Shown: positions 37,929-46,895 of the stretch, one piece after another
Numbering within the stretch: the first letter of the stretch is position 1
Layout: each line of letters starts with the position of its first letter
Source of the DNA: Pseudoalteromonas sp. S16_S37
GTDB taxonomy: Bacteria > Pseudomonadota > Gammaproteobacteria > Enterobacterales > Alteromonadaceae
DNA length: 64,000 nt
Direction: 5' to 3'
NCBI RefSeq assembly: GCF_014694405.1
Contig: NZ_JAAUWV010000014.1
Coordinates: 1 to 64,000 of the forward strand
The notes under the pieces: generated by a model
The model's database searches: none
What the model saw: only the letters and a program-made list of their open reading frames with translations
What the model was told of the DNA's origin: nothing
Program-made: the position numbers and the translations under genes

Positions 37929-38191
37929 TCATGTCACCGTTTGATTAACTAATCATGTTAATAGAATTCCCGATGTTAGTGTCACATAGGTTATGTCCGA
38001 TGCCAAGCAGGAAATAGCAATAAAATGAGCATGATGGAGACCTATCTACACTCGCTTTCAAAGGGCGTTATATTAAAAAGAGATAAACTAGCTCAGTGTT
38101 TGATAAACGAATTTGACTAAAAAGTTTACAAGCATTCCTTCTTTCAAAATGCTTGCCCAAACCTGGGGCTAAGTTTTCAAATAAGTCTTAT
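37929..38191. other. Upstream region of the PspA/SpeE-like cluster
   Basis: About 260 bases without a gene. Near the lipoprotein start there are two weak look-alikes of the operator core: GACAT-GA-ATGTC over the start codon and ACATA-ACC-TATGT about 55 bases upstream. Their spacing differs from the GACATA-N-TATGTC sites, so they may be unrelated. No sigma54 promoter of the PspF kind was found. Confidence 0.4.
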
Positions 38192-38218
38192 AAAAAAAGC
38201 GACATAAAAGTCGCTTTT
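38192..38218 (-). terminator. Terminator after the yihI/DUF2489 unit
   Basis: On the minus strand AAAAGCGAC and GTCGCTTTT pair around six bases and are followed by further T, 15 bases after the DUF2489 stop. Confidence 0.85.
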
Positions 38219-38233
38219 CCCAACCCGCTAAGG

Positions 38234-38749
38234 TTATTGAAATACTATGTTTTCACTGCCAGGTAAAGGTTGAAACTCTGCGGCTAAACGCTCACAGTCT
38301 TTGAGAATTTCCTGCTCTAAACGTTGTTCTGCACGCCAACGTTCGCTATCCATTTTGAATACTTCCTTTTTGGAGTATTTTTTTCGCGCGTCATGAGTCG
38401 GCATATCTTTTACAACTTCATACATTTGATGAACGCCGGGATATGCTGTATGTAACTCAATTTCCTCAGAAAAACTGTATTGAGAAATCAATACCCAGAC
38501 TCTTAAACAGCCTTCGGAATACTCACATTGCTTTTCTTTCATAGCCCTTGCTAGCAAATTAATGCTATCAGCGAGCTTGGCATTTCTTTGCTGACGGGCC
38601 TTAACCAGCTGCTCACTATGCTCTGCTTGGCGCTTGGCAATGAGTTCCTTTTGTGCTTTGAGCTGCCAAAGCAGTTTACCTGCATAAAACGATAACCCCG
38701 CGATGATCAGTGCACCTATAATAATTGCCATCACCAACCACATAGACAT
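38234..38749 (-). CDS. DUF2489 single-pass membrane protein
   Basis: 171 residues. One N-terminal membrane helix (about 3-27) is followed by a coiled-coil stretch and a charged soluble part with WVLISQYSF and HDARKKYSKKEVFKMD, which fit DUF2489. Unknown function; it is a frequent companion of yihI in this group. The ATG overlaps the yihI stop by one base (TAATG). Confidence 0.8.
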   Translation of the reverse strand: MSMWLVMAIIIGALIIAGLSFYAGKLLWQLKAQKELIAKRQAEHSEQLVKARQQRNAKLADSINLLARAMKEKQCEYSEGCLRVWVLISQYSFSEEIELHTAYPGVHQMYEVVKDMPTHDARKKYSKKEVFKMDSERWRAEQRLEQEILKDCERLAAEFQPLPGSENIVFQ

Positions 38750-39336
38750 TACTTCTCCTCATCCTCATCATCAGCTAACCATTCATTAGCAAGGTCATTA
38801 CTCATAAAAGCAGCAAGCGGATCATCTTCGATGATATCTTGTTCTTCAAACTCATCCTCTTCTAAGCCCAATAGTTCACATAACTCTTGGTGACGCGCCA
38901 CACTGCGATTAAAGTATTTAGCATCTTTACCAGTTAACAACTCACCGCGCTCATGGCGTTCAAGTAACTCCATTAAGCGCTCGTCGTTTTCAAGTTGTTC
39001 CAGCTCCTGTTCTGGAGAAAGCACTGGTTTCACTTTTTTAAGCTCAACTTGAGGCTGTAAATGGCGTTGTAGCACAGGTTGATGCTGCTCTTGAGTTTGC
39101 TCTGTTGCAACCAATGGAATTGGCTTTTTGCTACCTACGCGGCTGTCTTTGTTGCCCTTAGCTGTGACCGTTTCTTGATTCACCTTCGCTTCTTGTGCGT
39201 TCCGCGAGCCAGGCTTGGCACCTTTATATTTCTTCGTACGCTGCTCTTTTATCGCCCTGAGTTCTTGCAATTTTTCTTTGCTGAGTCTTGGCGTGCCATT
39301 ACTGGCAACTTTACGGGTTTTCTTCTTTCTGGTCAT
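38749..39336 (-). CDS. yihI: Der GTPase-activating protein YihI
   Basis: Stimulates the GTPase Der (EngA) and so affects 50S assembly. 195 residues, with the conserved basic start MTRKKKTRKV and RLSKEKLQELRAIKEQR, then a variable linker and the acidic C-terminal domain (LLGLEEDEFEEQ, ending in an Asp/Glu-rich tail). Longer than the 169-residue E. coli protein mainly in the linker. Overlaps the preceding methyltransferase gene by four bases. Confidence 0.9.
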   Translation of the reverse strand: MTRKKKTRKVASNGTPRLSKEKLQELRAIKEQRTKKYKGAKPGSRNAQEAKVNQETVTAKGNKDSRVGSKKPIPLVATEQTQEQHQPVLQRHLQPQVELKKVKPVLSPEQELEQLENDERLMELLERHERGELLTGKDAKYFNRSVARHQELCELLGLEEDEFEEQDIIEDDPLAAFMSNDLANEWLADDEDEEK

Positions 39337-40010
39337 AATGTGTCTTCACTTGGTGCAGTTCGCACCTCAGGTTTTGTTAAGATAATGACATCGTTGCCGA
39401 TGAACTCGACCTCGCTATCATAAATTCGTGCCACATAGGCGAACGTCTTGCGACTAAAAAACGCTATGTGAGTTAAGTCATTCTTATAGTGCCAAGTACT
39501 AAAACGCGCCTTATCAAGCACCAATTTTGTCATCAATACTAATGGCGCACCTGGTTTCAATAAGTTAAACAATCGTGTTAGGACTTTCTCTGGCTGTGCA
39601 ATATGCTCTATTACTTCGGTACATGTAATAAAGTCATATTGTCCCGTTAATACCTCTGGTTGATTGGCATAGTATAGGTCATAAAGCGCCACTTGATGGC
39701 CCGCTTCTGTAAGCATTTTCGCAAGCAGTGGCCCTGGCCCACATCCAAAATCAAGTCCATAACTTGGTTTTTTAAGGCGAGCCAACAAAGGCTCACTCAC
39801 CCTTGACAAAAAACGTCGATAGCCTAAGTCAGACAAATCATTTTCATGGCTATCATAAATCGCTTTTTCTTGTTGTGCTGTTAATTGCTCACTTGCATCA
39901 ACAAAAACCAGACCACACTGGTTACATTGCCAGTAATGTCTGAATTTATCTTGATGATAGTGGATAATCTCCACACTAGCGCATAAACCACAAGGTGAAC
40001 TCGGTTTCAC
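39333..40010 (-). CDS. Zinc-ribbon class I methyltransferase
   Basis: 225 residues. An N-terminal zinc ribbon (CGLC near 7-10 and CNQCG near 30-34) precedes a Rossmann SAM domain with the glycine motif GLDFGCGPGPLLAKM (near 89-103) and an ITCTEVIEHI segment. This resembles class I methyltransferases annotated as SAM-dependent with unknown substrate. First gene of the methyltransferase-yihI-DUF2489 unit, downstream of the csrC-type RNA. Confidence 0.82.
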   Translation of the reverse strand: MKPSSPCGLCASVEIIHYHQDKFRHYWQCNQCGLVFVDASEQLTAQQEKAIYDSHENDLSDLGYRRFLSRVSEPLLARLKKPSYGLDFGCGPGPLLAKMLTEAGHQVALYDLYYANQPEVLTGQYDFITCTEVIEHIAQPEKVLTRLFNLLKPGAPLVLMTKLVLDKARFSTWHYKNDLTHIAFFSRKTFAYVARIYDSEVEFIGNDVIILTKPEVRTAPSEDTL

Positions 40011-40071
40011 AACAATCTTATCGGATATTTAATAAGGGGCGTATTGTAGCAGGTCTATTAGTAGGCATAAA

Positions 40072-40413
40072 TAAAAAGACGGTAGAGATTACTCCCTACC
40101 GTCTACTAATCTGAGCGTCTCAAACTGGACACTTCTCCCTTCGACTTTTAAGTCTTTATTATTTTTATTATGCTGTCTTCCATTTTGTTTTTAGTTTTAC
40201 TTCCCTGAGCCTTTCCATATTGTTTTTATTATTAAACTTCCATGGGGCTTTTATTATTCTCGGTCAATCCTGACACTTTATTGTTATTTCCATAATGATG
40301 AGTACCAGACTTAGTACTAAATTTGCCACCTACGCTTCCATCGCGAATTATCCATGTTGTTTTGTTGTCTTGGCGACACCAGTTAATCTACGCCTTAATG
40401 AAATAGTTACAAC
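40072..40413 (-). ncRNA. csrC: CsrB/CsrC-type CsrA-sequestering sRNA
   Basis: A 340-base gene-free stretch, on the minus strand, carries ten GGA motifs, most as ATGGA (six) or AGGGA, many in A/T-rich gaps as expected for CsrA-binding loops. It ends with a hairpin (GACGGTAG/CTACCGTC, 40078-40103) and a T run. In E. coli csrC lies beside yihI, transcribed in the same direction, and near engB and polA. Here yihI and engB flank it on either side, also in the same orientation, so synteny agrees. The 5' end is placed by a weak -10 TACTAT (40425-40420). Expected role: titrate CsrA and relieve its repression. Confidence 0.85.
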
Positions 40414-40455
40414 TGGTTAATAGTAATTTTCCTAAAATTTCTTTCATGAAAATAT

Positions 40456-40519
40456 TGTAAGTTTCTAGATTACAAATACTTACAATTCAAAAAAAAACAA
40501 AAATAAGAATATTCTTACA
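40456..40519 (-). promoter_or_regulatory. UvrY/GacA-type boxes upstream of the csrC-like gene
   Basis: On the minus strand TGTAAG-AATATT-CTTATT (40519-40502) matches the TGTAAG-N6-CTTACA activator box in ten of twelve conserved bases. A further TGTAAG (40484-40479) and a CTTACA (40461-40456) follow, spaced unusually. Csr RNAs are activated by UvrY/GacA through such boxes, which supports the sRNA call. Confidence 0.6.
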
Positions 40520-40580
40520 AATCTATATGGCAAATGTCTCACAAAGGTAAGAGAGAATATCTCACTCCAAAGACGAGATC

Positions 40581-40607
40581 AAAAAAGGCAGCTTTCGCTG
40601 CCTTTTT
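40581..40607 (-). terminator. Terminator of the cytochrome c4 gene
   Basis: On the minus strand AAAAAGGCAGC and GCTGCCTTTTT pair with a GAAA-type loop, about 50 bases after the stop. Confidence 0.9.
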
Positions 40608-40656
40608 ATGCGATTAGTACAGTCTATAGCCAAGCTCATAGACTGACTATCAGACT

Positions 40657-41289
40657 TTAGTGTAATCCACCTAGGTACTTAGATAGTATCTCAATGTCTT
40701 TATCTGTCAGCTTTTTCGCAATATCTTGCATCATACCGTTGAGGTCATTTGCACGTGTGCCGTCTCTGAATTTTAGCAATTGAGACTTGATATACTCTGG
40801 ATGCTGGAATGAGATTTTAGGGAACTTAGCTAAAGATGTACCATTACCTCTAGGACCATGACAAGCAGCACATGAAGGAATACCACGCTCTGCGTCACCA
40901 GCCTTAAATAACTTTGCGCCTGCATCAACAACATCTTCAGGAGTAGTGCCTGCACTCATATTTAGTGAAGAAAAATAAGCCGCCAAATCTTTCATATCCT
41001 GATCAGATAACGGCATAGCCATACCACTCATCACAGGGTCCATGCGACCTTCACTACCACCAGATGTCATGCCTAGTTTGAATTCAGTCAATTGCTTATA
41101 GATGTAATCAGCATGCTGACCAGCAATTTTTGGGTACATAGTCACAGGAGCATTGCCATCTGGGCCGTGACATGCTGCACATGTTGCAGACTTTGCTTTA
41201 CCCGCTTCTGCGTCGCCATCAAATGCTGTTGCGTTGCTTGCTGACAACGTACCAAGCAACATTGTTAAAGTTAATGCTATTTTTTTCAT
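40657..41289 (-). CDS. Cytochrome c4 (di-haem)
   Basis: Periplasmic electron carrier to terminal oxidases. 210 residues from ATG 41289 (MKKIALTLTMLLGTLSA is the signal peptide). Two haem-binding CAACH motifs (near 35 and 137) lie in the two halves of a duplicated fold, with axial Met segments MSGMAMPLS and LNGMMQDIA. An upstream in-frame start at 41325 gives 12 extra residues before the signal peptide and is rejected. Its place beside engB and polA is common in gammaproteobacteria. Confidence 0.94.
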   Translation of the reverse strand: MKKIALTLTMLLGTLSASNATAFDGDAEAGKAKSATCAACHGPDGNAPVTMYPKIAGQHADYIYKQLTEFKLGMTSGGSEGRMDPVMSGMAMPLSDQDMKDLAAYFSSLNMSAGTTPEDVVDAGAKLFKAGDAERGIPSCAACHGPRGNGTSLAKFPKISFQHPEYIKSQLLKFRDGTRANDLNGMMQDIAKKLTDKDIEILSKYLGGLH

Positions 41290-41602
41290 GGTAAATTCTC
41301 TGTTTCGACCCTGTAATGTTTCCATCTCACTTCACGATAACATGTATTTTTCAGCGTAACGTGAGAAGACAATCTATCTATTTACGTTGCAATTTTTACA
41401 TTCTACACGATATTAAATTTTCTGGCACGTTTTCTGCCCACATTAAGCTTATAAATTATGGGGTTTTGACATAGATTAAGTTCTAGCAAGGTGGAAAATC
41501 AACTTTTCGAGCATGCAGATGCAATAATGCCTGCTTTTGCAATGCTACTAAGTGTTATAAACTACGTTTGTTTTACCTTTTATCTTATTGTTAGGAGAGC
41601 CT
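41290..41602. other. Region between divergent cytochrome c4 and engB
   Basis: 313 bases. Besides the sigma54-like element at 41423-41438 there is no clear boxed promoter. The direct and inverted GCATGCAGATGCA-type repeats near 41510-41560 are simple-sequence-like and I attach no function to them. Confidence 0.4.
41423..41438 (+). promoter_or_regulatory. Sigma54-like promoter upstream of engB
   Basis: TGGCACGTTTTCTGCC fits the -24/-12 consensus TGGCACG-N4-TTGC with one mismatch, GG and GC being ten bases apart. It faces engB, 165 bases before its start. No NtrC-like enhancer was seen nearby, so the activator is unknown. It may drive engB or a short RNA. Confidence 0.4.
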
Positions 41603-42256
41603 GTGCTCAAATCTCGAATCAAATACCACACTGCAAGTTTTATCACCAGTGCCCCTGATATTTCTAAATTACCTGCTGATGAAGGTATAGAAGTTGCGTT
41701 TGCTGGTCGCTCCAATGCTGGTAAATCGAGCGCCTTGAACGCCCTAACAGATCAAAAGCTTGCGCGCACCAGTAAAACGCCAGGTCGTACTCAGTTAATC
41801 AATACATTTGAACTTGATGCAGAAAAGCGACTTATAGACCTACCAGGTTATGGCTTTGCCAAAGTGCCTATCGAAATGAAGAAAAAGTGGCAACGTTCAT
41901 TGGGAGAATATTTACAAAAGCGTAAAAGCCTTAAAGGTTTAGTGATACTCATGGACATTCGCCATCCCCTAAAAGATCTAGACATGGACCTTATCAACTG
42001 GGCAGTAGATAGTGAAATACCTATCCTTGCACTGCTAACAAAAGCCGACAAACTCAAACAAGGCAAACGTAAAGCGGAAGTATTGCAAGTACGTAAAGCA
42101 TTGGCTGAACTCGATGCTGATATAACAGTTCATGCTTTTTCATCATTAAAAGGCATTGGCTTAAATGAGCTTGCTTGGAAACTTGATGATTGGTACTTGG
42201 GTCCATTCGTAAAGCCTGATACGGACCAAGATGCTAACGAAGTCGATGCTGATTAA
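41603..42256 (+). CDS. engB: Ribosome biogenesis GTPase EngB (YihA)
   Basis: Essential GTPase for 50S assembly. 217 residues when started at GTG 41603 behind TTAGGAGAG; TTG 41588 would be too long. G1 [12 protein letters not shown]2 KTPGRTQ, G3 [10 protein letters not shown] and G4 LTKADKL are all intact. Convergent with DUF1285 and divergent from cytochrome c4. Confidence 0.95.
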   Translation: MLKSRIKYHTASFITSAPDISKLPADEGIEVAFAGRSNAGKSSALNALTDQKLARTSKTPGRTQLINTFELDAEKRLIDLPGYGFAKVPIEMKKKWQRSLGEYLQKRKSLKGLVILMDIRHPLKDLDMDLINWAVDSEIPILALLTKADKLKQGKRKAEVLQVRKALAELDADITVHAFSSLKGIGLNELAWKLDDWYLGPFVKPDTDQDANEVDAD

Positions 42257-42265
42257 GCGATATCG

Positions 42266-42790
42266 TTATTGAGTTAAATAATATTTTTGCCCCGCTGAGC
42301 AGATATAAACACCTTGTTTGTCTTGCTCAGCAAGCTCTTCTACCCATTGATAATACGAATTTCTCGATACCCGTGCCTGTAACCCGCGACCTAATTGTAA
42401 GTATGGAAGATCTTGCTGATGAAAACGCCGCAGCAGCAAAGGAAACTGCTCACAGATAGGCCATTTTCGACCAAGATTATCAACCGCCACTAACACTTCT
42501 CCATCGTCCGATGATTGCCTGTACCAACTGCTAATTAAAAACGCTACATCAGCAACTTGCACCTCACACCTTTCGACAGGGGTAGTTAACCACTGACGCT
42601 GCTGTTCACAACTCAACACACTGGCGAATAGTTTCAGTAATCCTAAGCGCTTAATCTCGCCTCCTTGATGAAACCAACGCCCCTGCTCGTCTATCGACAT
42701 ATCGAGCATACCGCAAGTTTGCCCCGACCATTGCTCTGTCGGGGCATGAGGCGTTACCAGTTCAGCAATTAAATCACTTAGACTGCTCAT
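42266..42790 (-). CDS. DUF1285 protein
   Basis: 174 residues, soluble. IDEQGRWFHQGGEIKR and the VAVDNLGRKWPICEQFPLLLR segment fit DUF1285. Function unknown. Its ATG overlaps the 3' end of the YceI-like gene by 17 bases, so the two are cotranscribed. Confidence 0.8.
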   Translation of the reverse strand: MSSLSDLIAELVTPHAPTEQWSGQTCGMLDMSIDEQGRWFHQGGEIKRLGLLKLFASVLSCEQQRQWLTTPVERCEVQVADVAFLISSWYRQSSDDGEVLVAVDNLGRKWPICEQFPLLLRRFHQQDLPYLQLGRGLQARVSRNSYYQWVEELAEQDKQGVYICSAGQKYYLTQ

Positions 42791-43346
42791 TGAATACCAA
42801 ACTAAACGTTACTGGAACCATAGTTGCGATACTATCTAGCCCTGCAATTTTTCGCAGTGCTTCGATACCCGCAGCCAAATCAAAATCGTTGGCATTGACT
42901 AAAACAGCTCGCAGTGGCGTCACATGTAGCTGACTATCTTGCATATTGACAACTAAATCTAGTTTTAACTCTTTGCGTCTACCATGCATTAGCAACTCAA
43001 CAGGTACCGACTTTATAATTTGTACGCCAGTGGTAAGTGTTTTTAGATGAGATGACAGATCAGCGCTCACTTGTGCTTGAGGAAAATTAGCAACATCAAA
43101 TAGCAATGATTGCATACGTTGATTTCTAATTGGGATCAACGTTTCGATACTGCTTAGCTCAATCGAGAAGGTGAGCTTGCCTTCATCAGATAAAGCACCA
43201 CTGAGCTGCTTAAAATGATGATTTTCAGCAATGCTGTTTTTCTTAATTGAAGTGATACTAAGATCGCTATTTGAATTATCTAATTGCCATGCAGCAAATG
43301 CTGAAGATGACAGTAAGCTCGCACAAAGTAATAAGGGCTTAAGCAT
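42774..43346 (-). CDS. YceI-family periplasmic protein
   Basis: 190 residues. A signal peptide (MLKPLLLCASLLSSSAFA) precedes a lipocalin-like YceI beta-barrel (WQLDNSNSDLSITSIKKN, then GALSDEGKLTFSIELSSIET and a C-terminal VPVTFSLVF). YceI proteins bind isoprenoid-type lipids such as ubiquinone precursors. Partner of DUF1285 downstream. Confidence 0.85.
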   Translation of the reverse strand: MLKPLLLCASLLSSSAFAAWQLDNSNSDLSITSIKKNSIAENHHFKQLSGALSDEGKLTFSIELSSIETLIPIRNQRMQSLLFDVANFPQAQVSADLSSHLKTLTTGVQIIKSVPVELLMHGRRKELKLDLVVNMQDSQLHVTPLRAVLVNANDFDLAAGIEALRKIAGLDSIATMVPVTFSLVFNEQSK

Positions 43347-43411
43347 AAAGAGATCCTTTTAAAGACTTAGAGCTCTAATACTAACATGCATTTGTTGTAG
43401 ATACATATGAG

Positions 43412-43534
43412 AGAAGAAAAACACGGCTCACTAAAATAGGTGAGCCGTTATAGCAATCTGGGGAGAAGCTATCAATACGTTGTATCCTCTTGCGAGAGAT
43501 ACATCATCAACAGGATGTCCTACAGGATGAGGAC
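43412..43534 (-). ncRNA. Structured RNA candidate downstream of polA (position of spf/Spot 42)
   Basis: About 120 bases on the minus strand, between the polA terminator and the YceI-like gene. Four hairpins occur in a row: GTCCT/AGGAC, GTATCTCT/AGAGGATAC, ATAGC/GCTAT and the terminator CGGCTCAC/GTGAGCCG (43424-43447), then a T-rich tail. An extended -10 (TGCTACAGT, near 43541) stands upstream. E. coli keeps Spot 42 (109 bases) in the same place and orientation, but I do not see its conserved 5' sequence. Alternative: a 60-residue ORF (43431-43613) with an AGGA site covers the same DNA and stops inside the terminator loop. Confidence 0.4.
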
Positions 43535-43654
43535 GCGCGCACTGTAGCAAAACCCAAACTAGAAATAAATGCCTCTTAGCAAAAATGGGGCCAATTTGAT
43601 GTTTTTTAAACATTCTATTGTTCCTATTTACGCTTTCTTTACTCGTAGGCTTAT

Positions 43655-43680
43655 AAAAAAGGGCGCTGAGCGCCCTTTTA
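43655..43680 (-). terminator. polA terminator
   Basis: On the minus strand GGGCGC-TCA-GCGCCC with a T6 run, 20 bases after the polA stop. Confidence 0.9.
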
Positions 43681-43699
43681 TAAAAATATTAATTTTTGA

Positions 43700-46465
43700 C
43701 TAATGTGCCTGATCCCAGTTTTCACCATAATCAGCCTCTACCAACAAAGGAACATCTAAAGTGGCTGCTTCACTCATCAATTGACAAATTATCGCACTAA
43801 ATTGAACGACTTTATCCTTAGCTACTTCAAATACGAGTTCATCGTGTACTTGCATCAATAACTTAATATCATCGCTCGATTGGGTATGCAGCCAGTCACT
43901 CACCTTCAGCATAGCCTTTTTAATAATATCAGCAGCAGTACCTTGCATCGGTGCATTGATAGCGGCTCGTTCCGCTGCTTTTCTACGCGCACCATTACGC
44001 GCTTTGATATCGGGCAAATGCAGTCGGCGTCCAAACAACGTTTCTACATAGCCTTTCTCGGCTGCCTCTTCACGAGTTCGCTCCATATACTCAAGTACCC
44101 CAGGGAAGCGCTCGAAGTATTTATCCATATAGTGCTGCGCTTCATGGCGAGGAATATCTAACTGACGAGATAAACCAAATGCACTCATGCCGTAGATTAG
44201 ACCAAAGTTTACCGCTTTGGCTTTACGACGCATATCGGAGGTGACTTCTTCTAAAGGAACTGAAAATACTTCTGATGCGGTGGCACTGTGTACATCTTTG
44301 CCATGAGCGAAGGCACTCAGTAAGCCCTTATCTTGAGACAAATGTGCCATAATACGTAGTTCAATTTGGCTGTAGTCTGCTGCCAAAATTTGTTTTCCTG
44401 CATCAGCAATAAATGCCTGACGAATACGACGACCCGCTTCGTTACGGATCGGAATATTTTGCAAGTTAGGATCACTTGAACTAAGCCTCCCTGTTGCTGT
44501 CACCGCTTGATGATAAGAGGTATGCACACGTCCAGTTTCTGGGTTAACCAATTTCGGTAACTTATCGGTGTAAGTCGACTTAAGCTTAGCTAAACCACGA
44601 TGCTCAATGATGAGCTTTGGTAATGGATAATCATGCGCTAACTCTTGCAGCACCTCTTCAGCAGTTGATGGTGCACCTTTTGGCGTTTTCTTAATAACAG
44701 GTAAACCCTGCTTATCGAATAAGATGGCCTGTAGTTGCTTAGGTGAGCTCAAGTTAAACTCCTCTCCTGCCAACTCAAACGCCTCTTTTTCAATTTCTTC
44801 TAATCTCTTAGCTAACTCAACACTTTGTTTAGCAAGCATGTCAGAGTCAATTTTAACACCGGTACGCTCTATGTCCGATAGGACAGACAGTAACGGTAAT
44901 TCAATGTCGTTAAAAACAGGCAGTAATTCTTTGTGCTGTTCTAAAAGCGGCCATAAGTGTTGATGCAAACGCAACGTAATATCTGCATCTTCAGCAGCGT
45001 AAGGCGCCGCTTTTTCTAGTTCTATTTGATTAAAGGTGAGCTGACTCTTTCCCTTACCAGCAATATCTTCAAAACTGATATTTTTGTGGCCTAAAAACTT
45101 AAGAGCCAAAGAGTCCATATCATGACGTGTGCCAACACTATTAAATACATAAGACTCAAGCATGGTATCAAACGCAATGCCGTTTAATTCCAAGCCAGCT
45201 CGTGCTAACACGCTTTTGTCATATTTGAGGTTTTGTCCAACTTTCTTAATTGCTGGGTCCGCTAGCAAAGGCCCTACTTTTTCAAAAACCAAACTTTTTG
45301 ATAACTGCTCCGGCGCGCCAACATAATCATGAGCTATCGGCAAATAAGCAGCTTCGCCAGGCGCTACAGCAAAACTCATCCCAACCAAGTCTGCCTGCAT
45401 ATAATCTAAGCTTGTCGTTTCTGTATCAAACGCCATCAGCTCAGCTGCACGTAACTTAGCAAGCCAAGTATCTAATTGCTCCTCAGTCAAAATCGTCTCA
45501 TAGTGTGCTTCAATTTGCTTTAACGCAGGCGCGCTGCTTTGCCCTTCTACATCAGTAATATCCGCTTTACTGTTACCTGCAGTGCCATCTAGTAGTTCAC
45601 TTAGCCAACGTTTAAACTCGCACTGAGCATACAGTTCTATCAACAGATCTTTATTCACTTCACCAATAGCAAATTGGCTTAGATCCTGTTCAACATCTAC
45701 ATCCAACTTAATTGTCGCTAACTCATAAGACAATACTAATTGCTCTTTATGTTCTTCGAGCTTTTTAGCCATTGTTTTTGAGCCTCGAAAACCTAGACCA
45801 GCTATATCATCAAGACGTTCGTACAATGTATCTATTGACCCGATACCTTGTAACATGGCAAGCGCCGTTTTTTCACCAACGCCCGGCACGCCTGGAATAT
45901 TATCAACCTTGTCACCCATAAGCGCTAAGTAATCAATGATAAGCTCAGGGCCAATACCAAATTTGTCAACGACACCTTGAGGGTCAAGCACAGTGTTGGT
46001 CATGGTGTTGATCAAAGTCACATGTTCATTAACCAACTGCGCCATGTCTTTATCACCGGTACTTATCAATACATGGCGTTGTTGTTCCGATGCAATTCGC
46101 GCAAAGGTGCCAATAACATCATCAGCTTCGACACCACTGATACTAACAAGAGGTAAACCCATTGCTTTTATAATATCGTGGATCGGCTGGATCTGTGTGC
46201 GCAGATCATCTGGCATAGGCGGGCGATGCGCTTTGTACTCGCTGTACATTTCATTTCTAAAAGTCGGCCCTTTTGCATCAAACACTACTACCATGTGGCT
46301 AGGTTGATACTGCTTCAACAGACTTTTAAGCATGTTTACCACGCCATATATTGCACCTGTCGCTTCGCCTTTAGAGTTAGTCAGGTGAGGTGGCGCATGA
46401 TAGGCGCGAAAAAGATAAGAAGAACCATCAACCAAAATCAACGGATTTTCGGGGATCGAAGACAT
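43700..46465 (-). CDS. polA: DNA polymerase I
   Basis: Repair polymerase that also removes RNA primers. 921 residues (E. coli 928). 5'-3' exonuclease domain (about 1-290; [23 protein letters not shown]), 3'-5' proofreading domain (about 325-510) with exonuclease Asp-Glu in [11 protein letters not shown], and family A polymerase domain (about 520-921) with motif [14 protein letters not shown], the [15 protein letters not shown] helix and motif [11 protein letters not shown]. All motifs intact. Divergent from elbB. Confidence 0.97.
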   Translation of the reverse strand: MSSIPENPLILVDGSSYLFRAYHAPPHLTNSKGEATGAIYGVVNMLKSLLKQYQPSHMVVVFDAKGPTFRNEMYSEYKAHRPPMPDDLRTQIQPIHDIIKAMGLPLVSISGVEADDVIGTFARIASEQQRHVLISTGDKDMAQLVNEHVTLINTMTNTVLDPQGVVDKFGIGPELIIDYLALMGDKVDNIPGVPGVGEKTALAMLQGIGSIDTLYERLDDIAGLGFRGSKTMAKKLEEHKEQLVLSYELATIKLDVDVEQDLSQFAIGEVNKDLLIELYAQCEFKRWLSELLDGTAGNSKADITDVEGQSSAPALKQIEAHYETILTEEQLDTWLAKLRAAELMAFDTETTSLDYMQADLVGMSFAVAPGEAAYLPIAHDYVGAPEQLSKSLVFEKVGPLLADPAIKKVGQNLKYDKSVLARAGLELNGIAFDTMLESYVFNSVGTRHDMDSLALKFLGHKNISFEDIAGKGKSQLTFNQIELEKAAPYAAEDADITLRLHQHLWPLLEQHKELLPVFNDIELPLLSVLSDIERTGVKIDSDMLAKQSVELAKRLEEIEKEAFELAGEEFNLSSPKQLQAILFDKQGLPVIKKTPKGAPSTAEEVLQELAHDYPLPKLIIEHRGLAKLKSTYTDKLPKLVNPETGRVHTSYHQAVTATGRLSSSDPNLQNIPIRNEAGRRIRQAFIADAGKQILAADYSQIELRIMAHLSQDKGLLSAFAHGKDVHSATASEVFSVPLEEVTSDMRRKAKAVNFGLIYGMSAFGLSRQLDIPRHEAQHYMDKYFERFPGVLEYMERTREEAAEKGYVETLFGRRLHLPDIKARNGARRKAAERAAINAPMQGTAADIIKKAMLKVSDWLHTQSSDDIKLLMQVHDELVFEVAKDKVVQFSAIICQLMSEAATLDVPLLVEADYGENWDQAH

Positions 46466-46895
46466 AATAAAGGGGATCCTAAATGAGCTTTAAAAAAACA
46501 GCATAAGCATGCCATAAGGACACCGATAAAACGAGGGATAAAAATAAGTCTTATAAAACTTATAGAGCCTAACAAACTGTGGATAACTTTGTAGATAAAC
46601 ACGGTTTATCTCAGCGGGCATGTAAAAAAATGCTCACTGTAACATTTAAACCATTGAAAGTTATAAAGAAAAAGCAATCTATTATTCTTGTTATTTCTAC
46701 GTCAAATGTGGAAAAACATTTTGCCGCCCACAAAGATTAGAACACTTTGTTCAAAAATCAAGCGCTCATATCTAAGCGGACGGGTATACTAACATACTTG
46801 ATCAAAGATCAAATAAGATCCTTTATAATATTTTTCTTCTTGGCTAATGACGATAAAGCATAAGCCAGTTAAAACAGATACTAGAGGGAGTCAAA
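46466..46895. other. Intergenic region between polA and elbB, with one DnaA-box match
   Basis: 430 bases, AT-rich. At 46578-46586 TGTGGATAA is a perfect DnaA box (TTATCCACA on the minus strand), about 110 bases before the polA start. No second box is close by, so this is not an origin. Otherwise no clear promoter pair or repeat. Confidence 0.45.

Noticed and set aside
37923..38000. Further copies of the GACATA operator near the lipoprotein gene
   Set aside because: GACAT-ATGTC and ACATA-TATGT repeats are present, but with different spacing from the sites at 34273-34326 and shorter arms; likely chance.
43431..43613. 60-residue ORF as a definite protein gene
   Set aside because: Overlaps a structured RNA candidate and ends inside its terminator loop; the translation resembles nothing I know. 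Kept only as an alternative in the RNA entry.
46466..46895. Replication origin near polA
   Set aside because: Only one DnaA box, no AT-rich 13-mers or box cluster, and the neighbouring genes are not origin genes.
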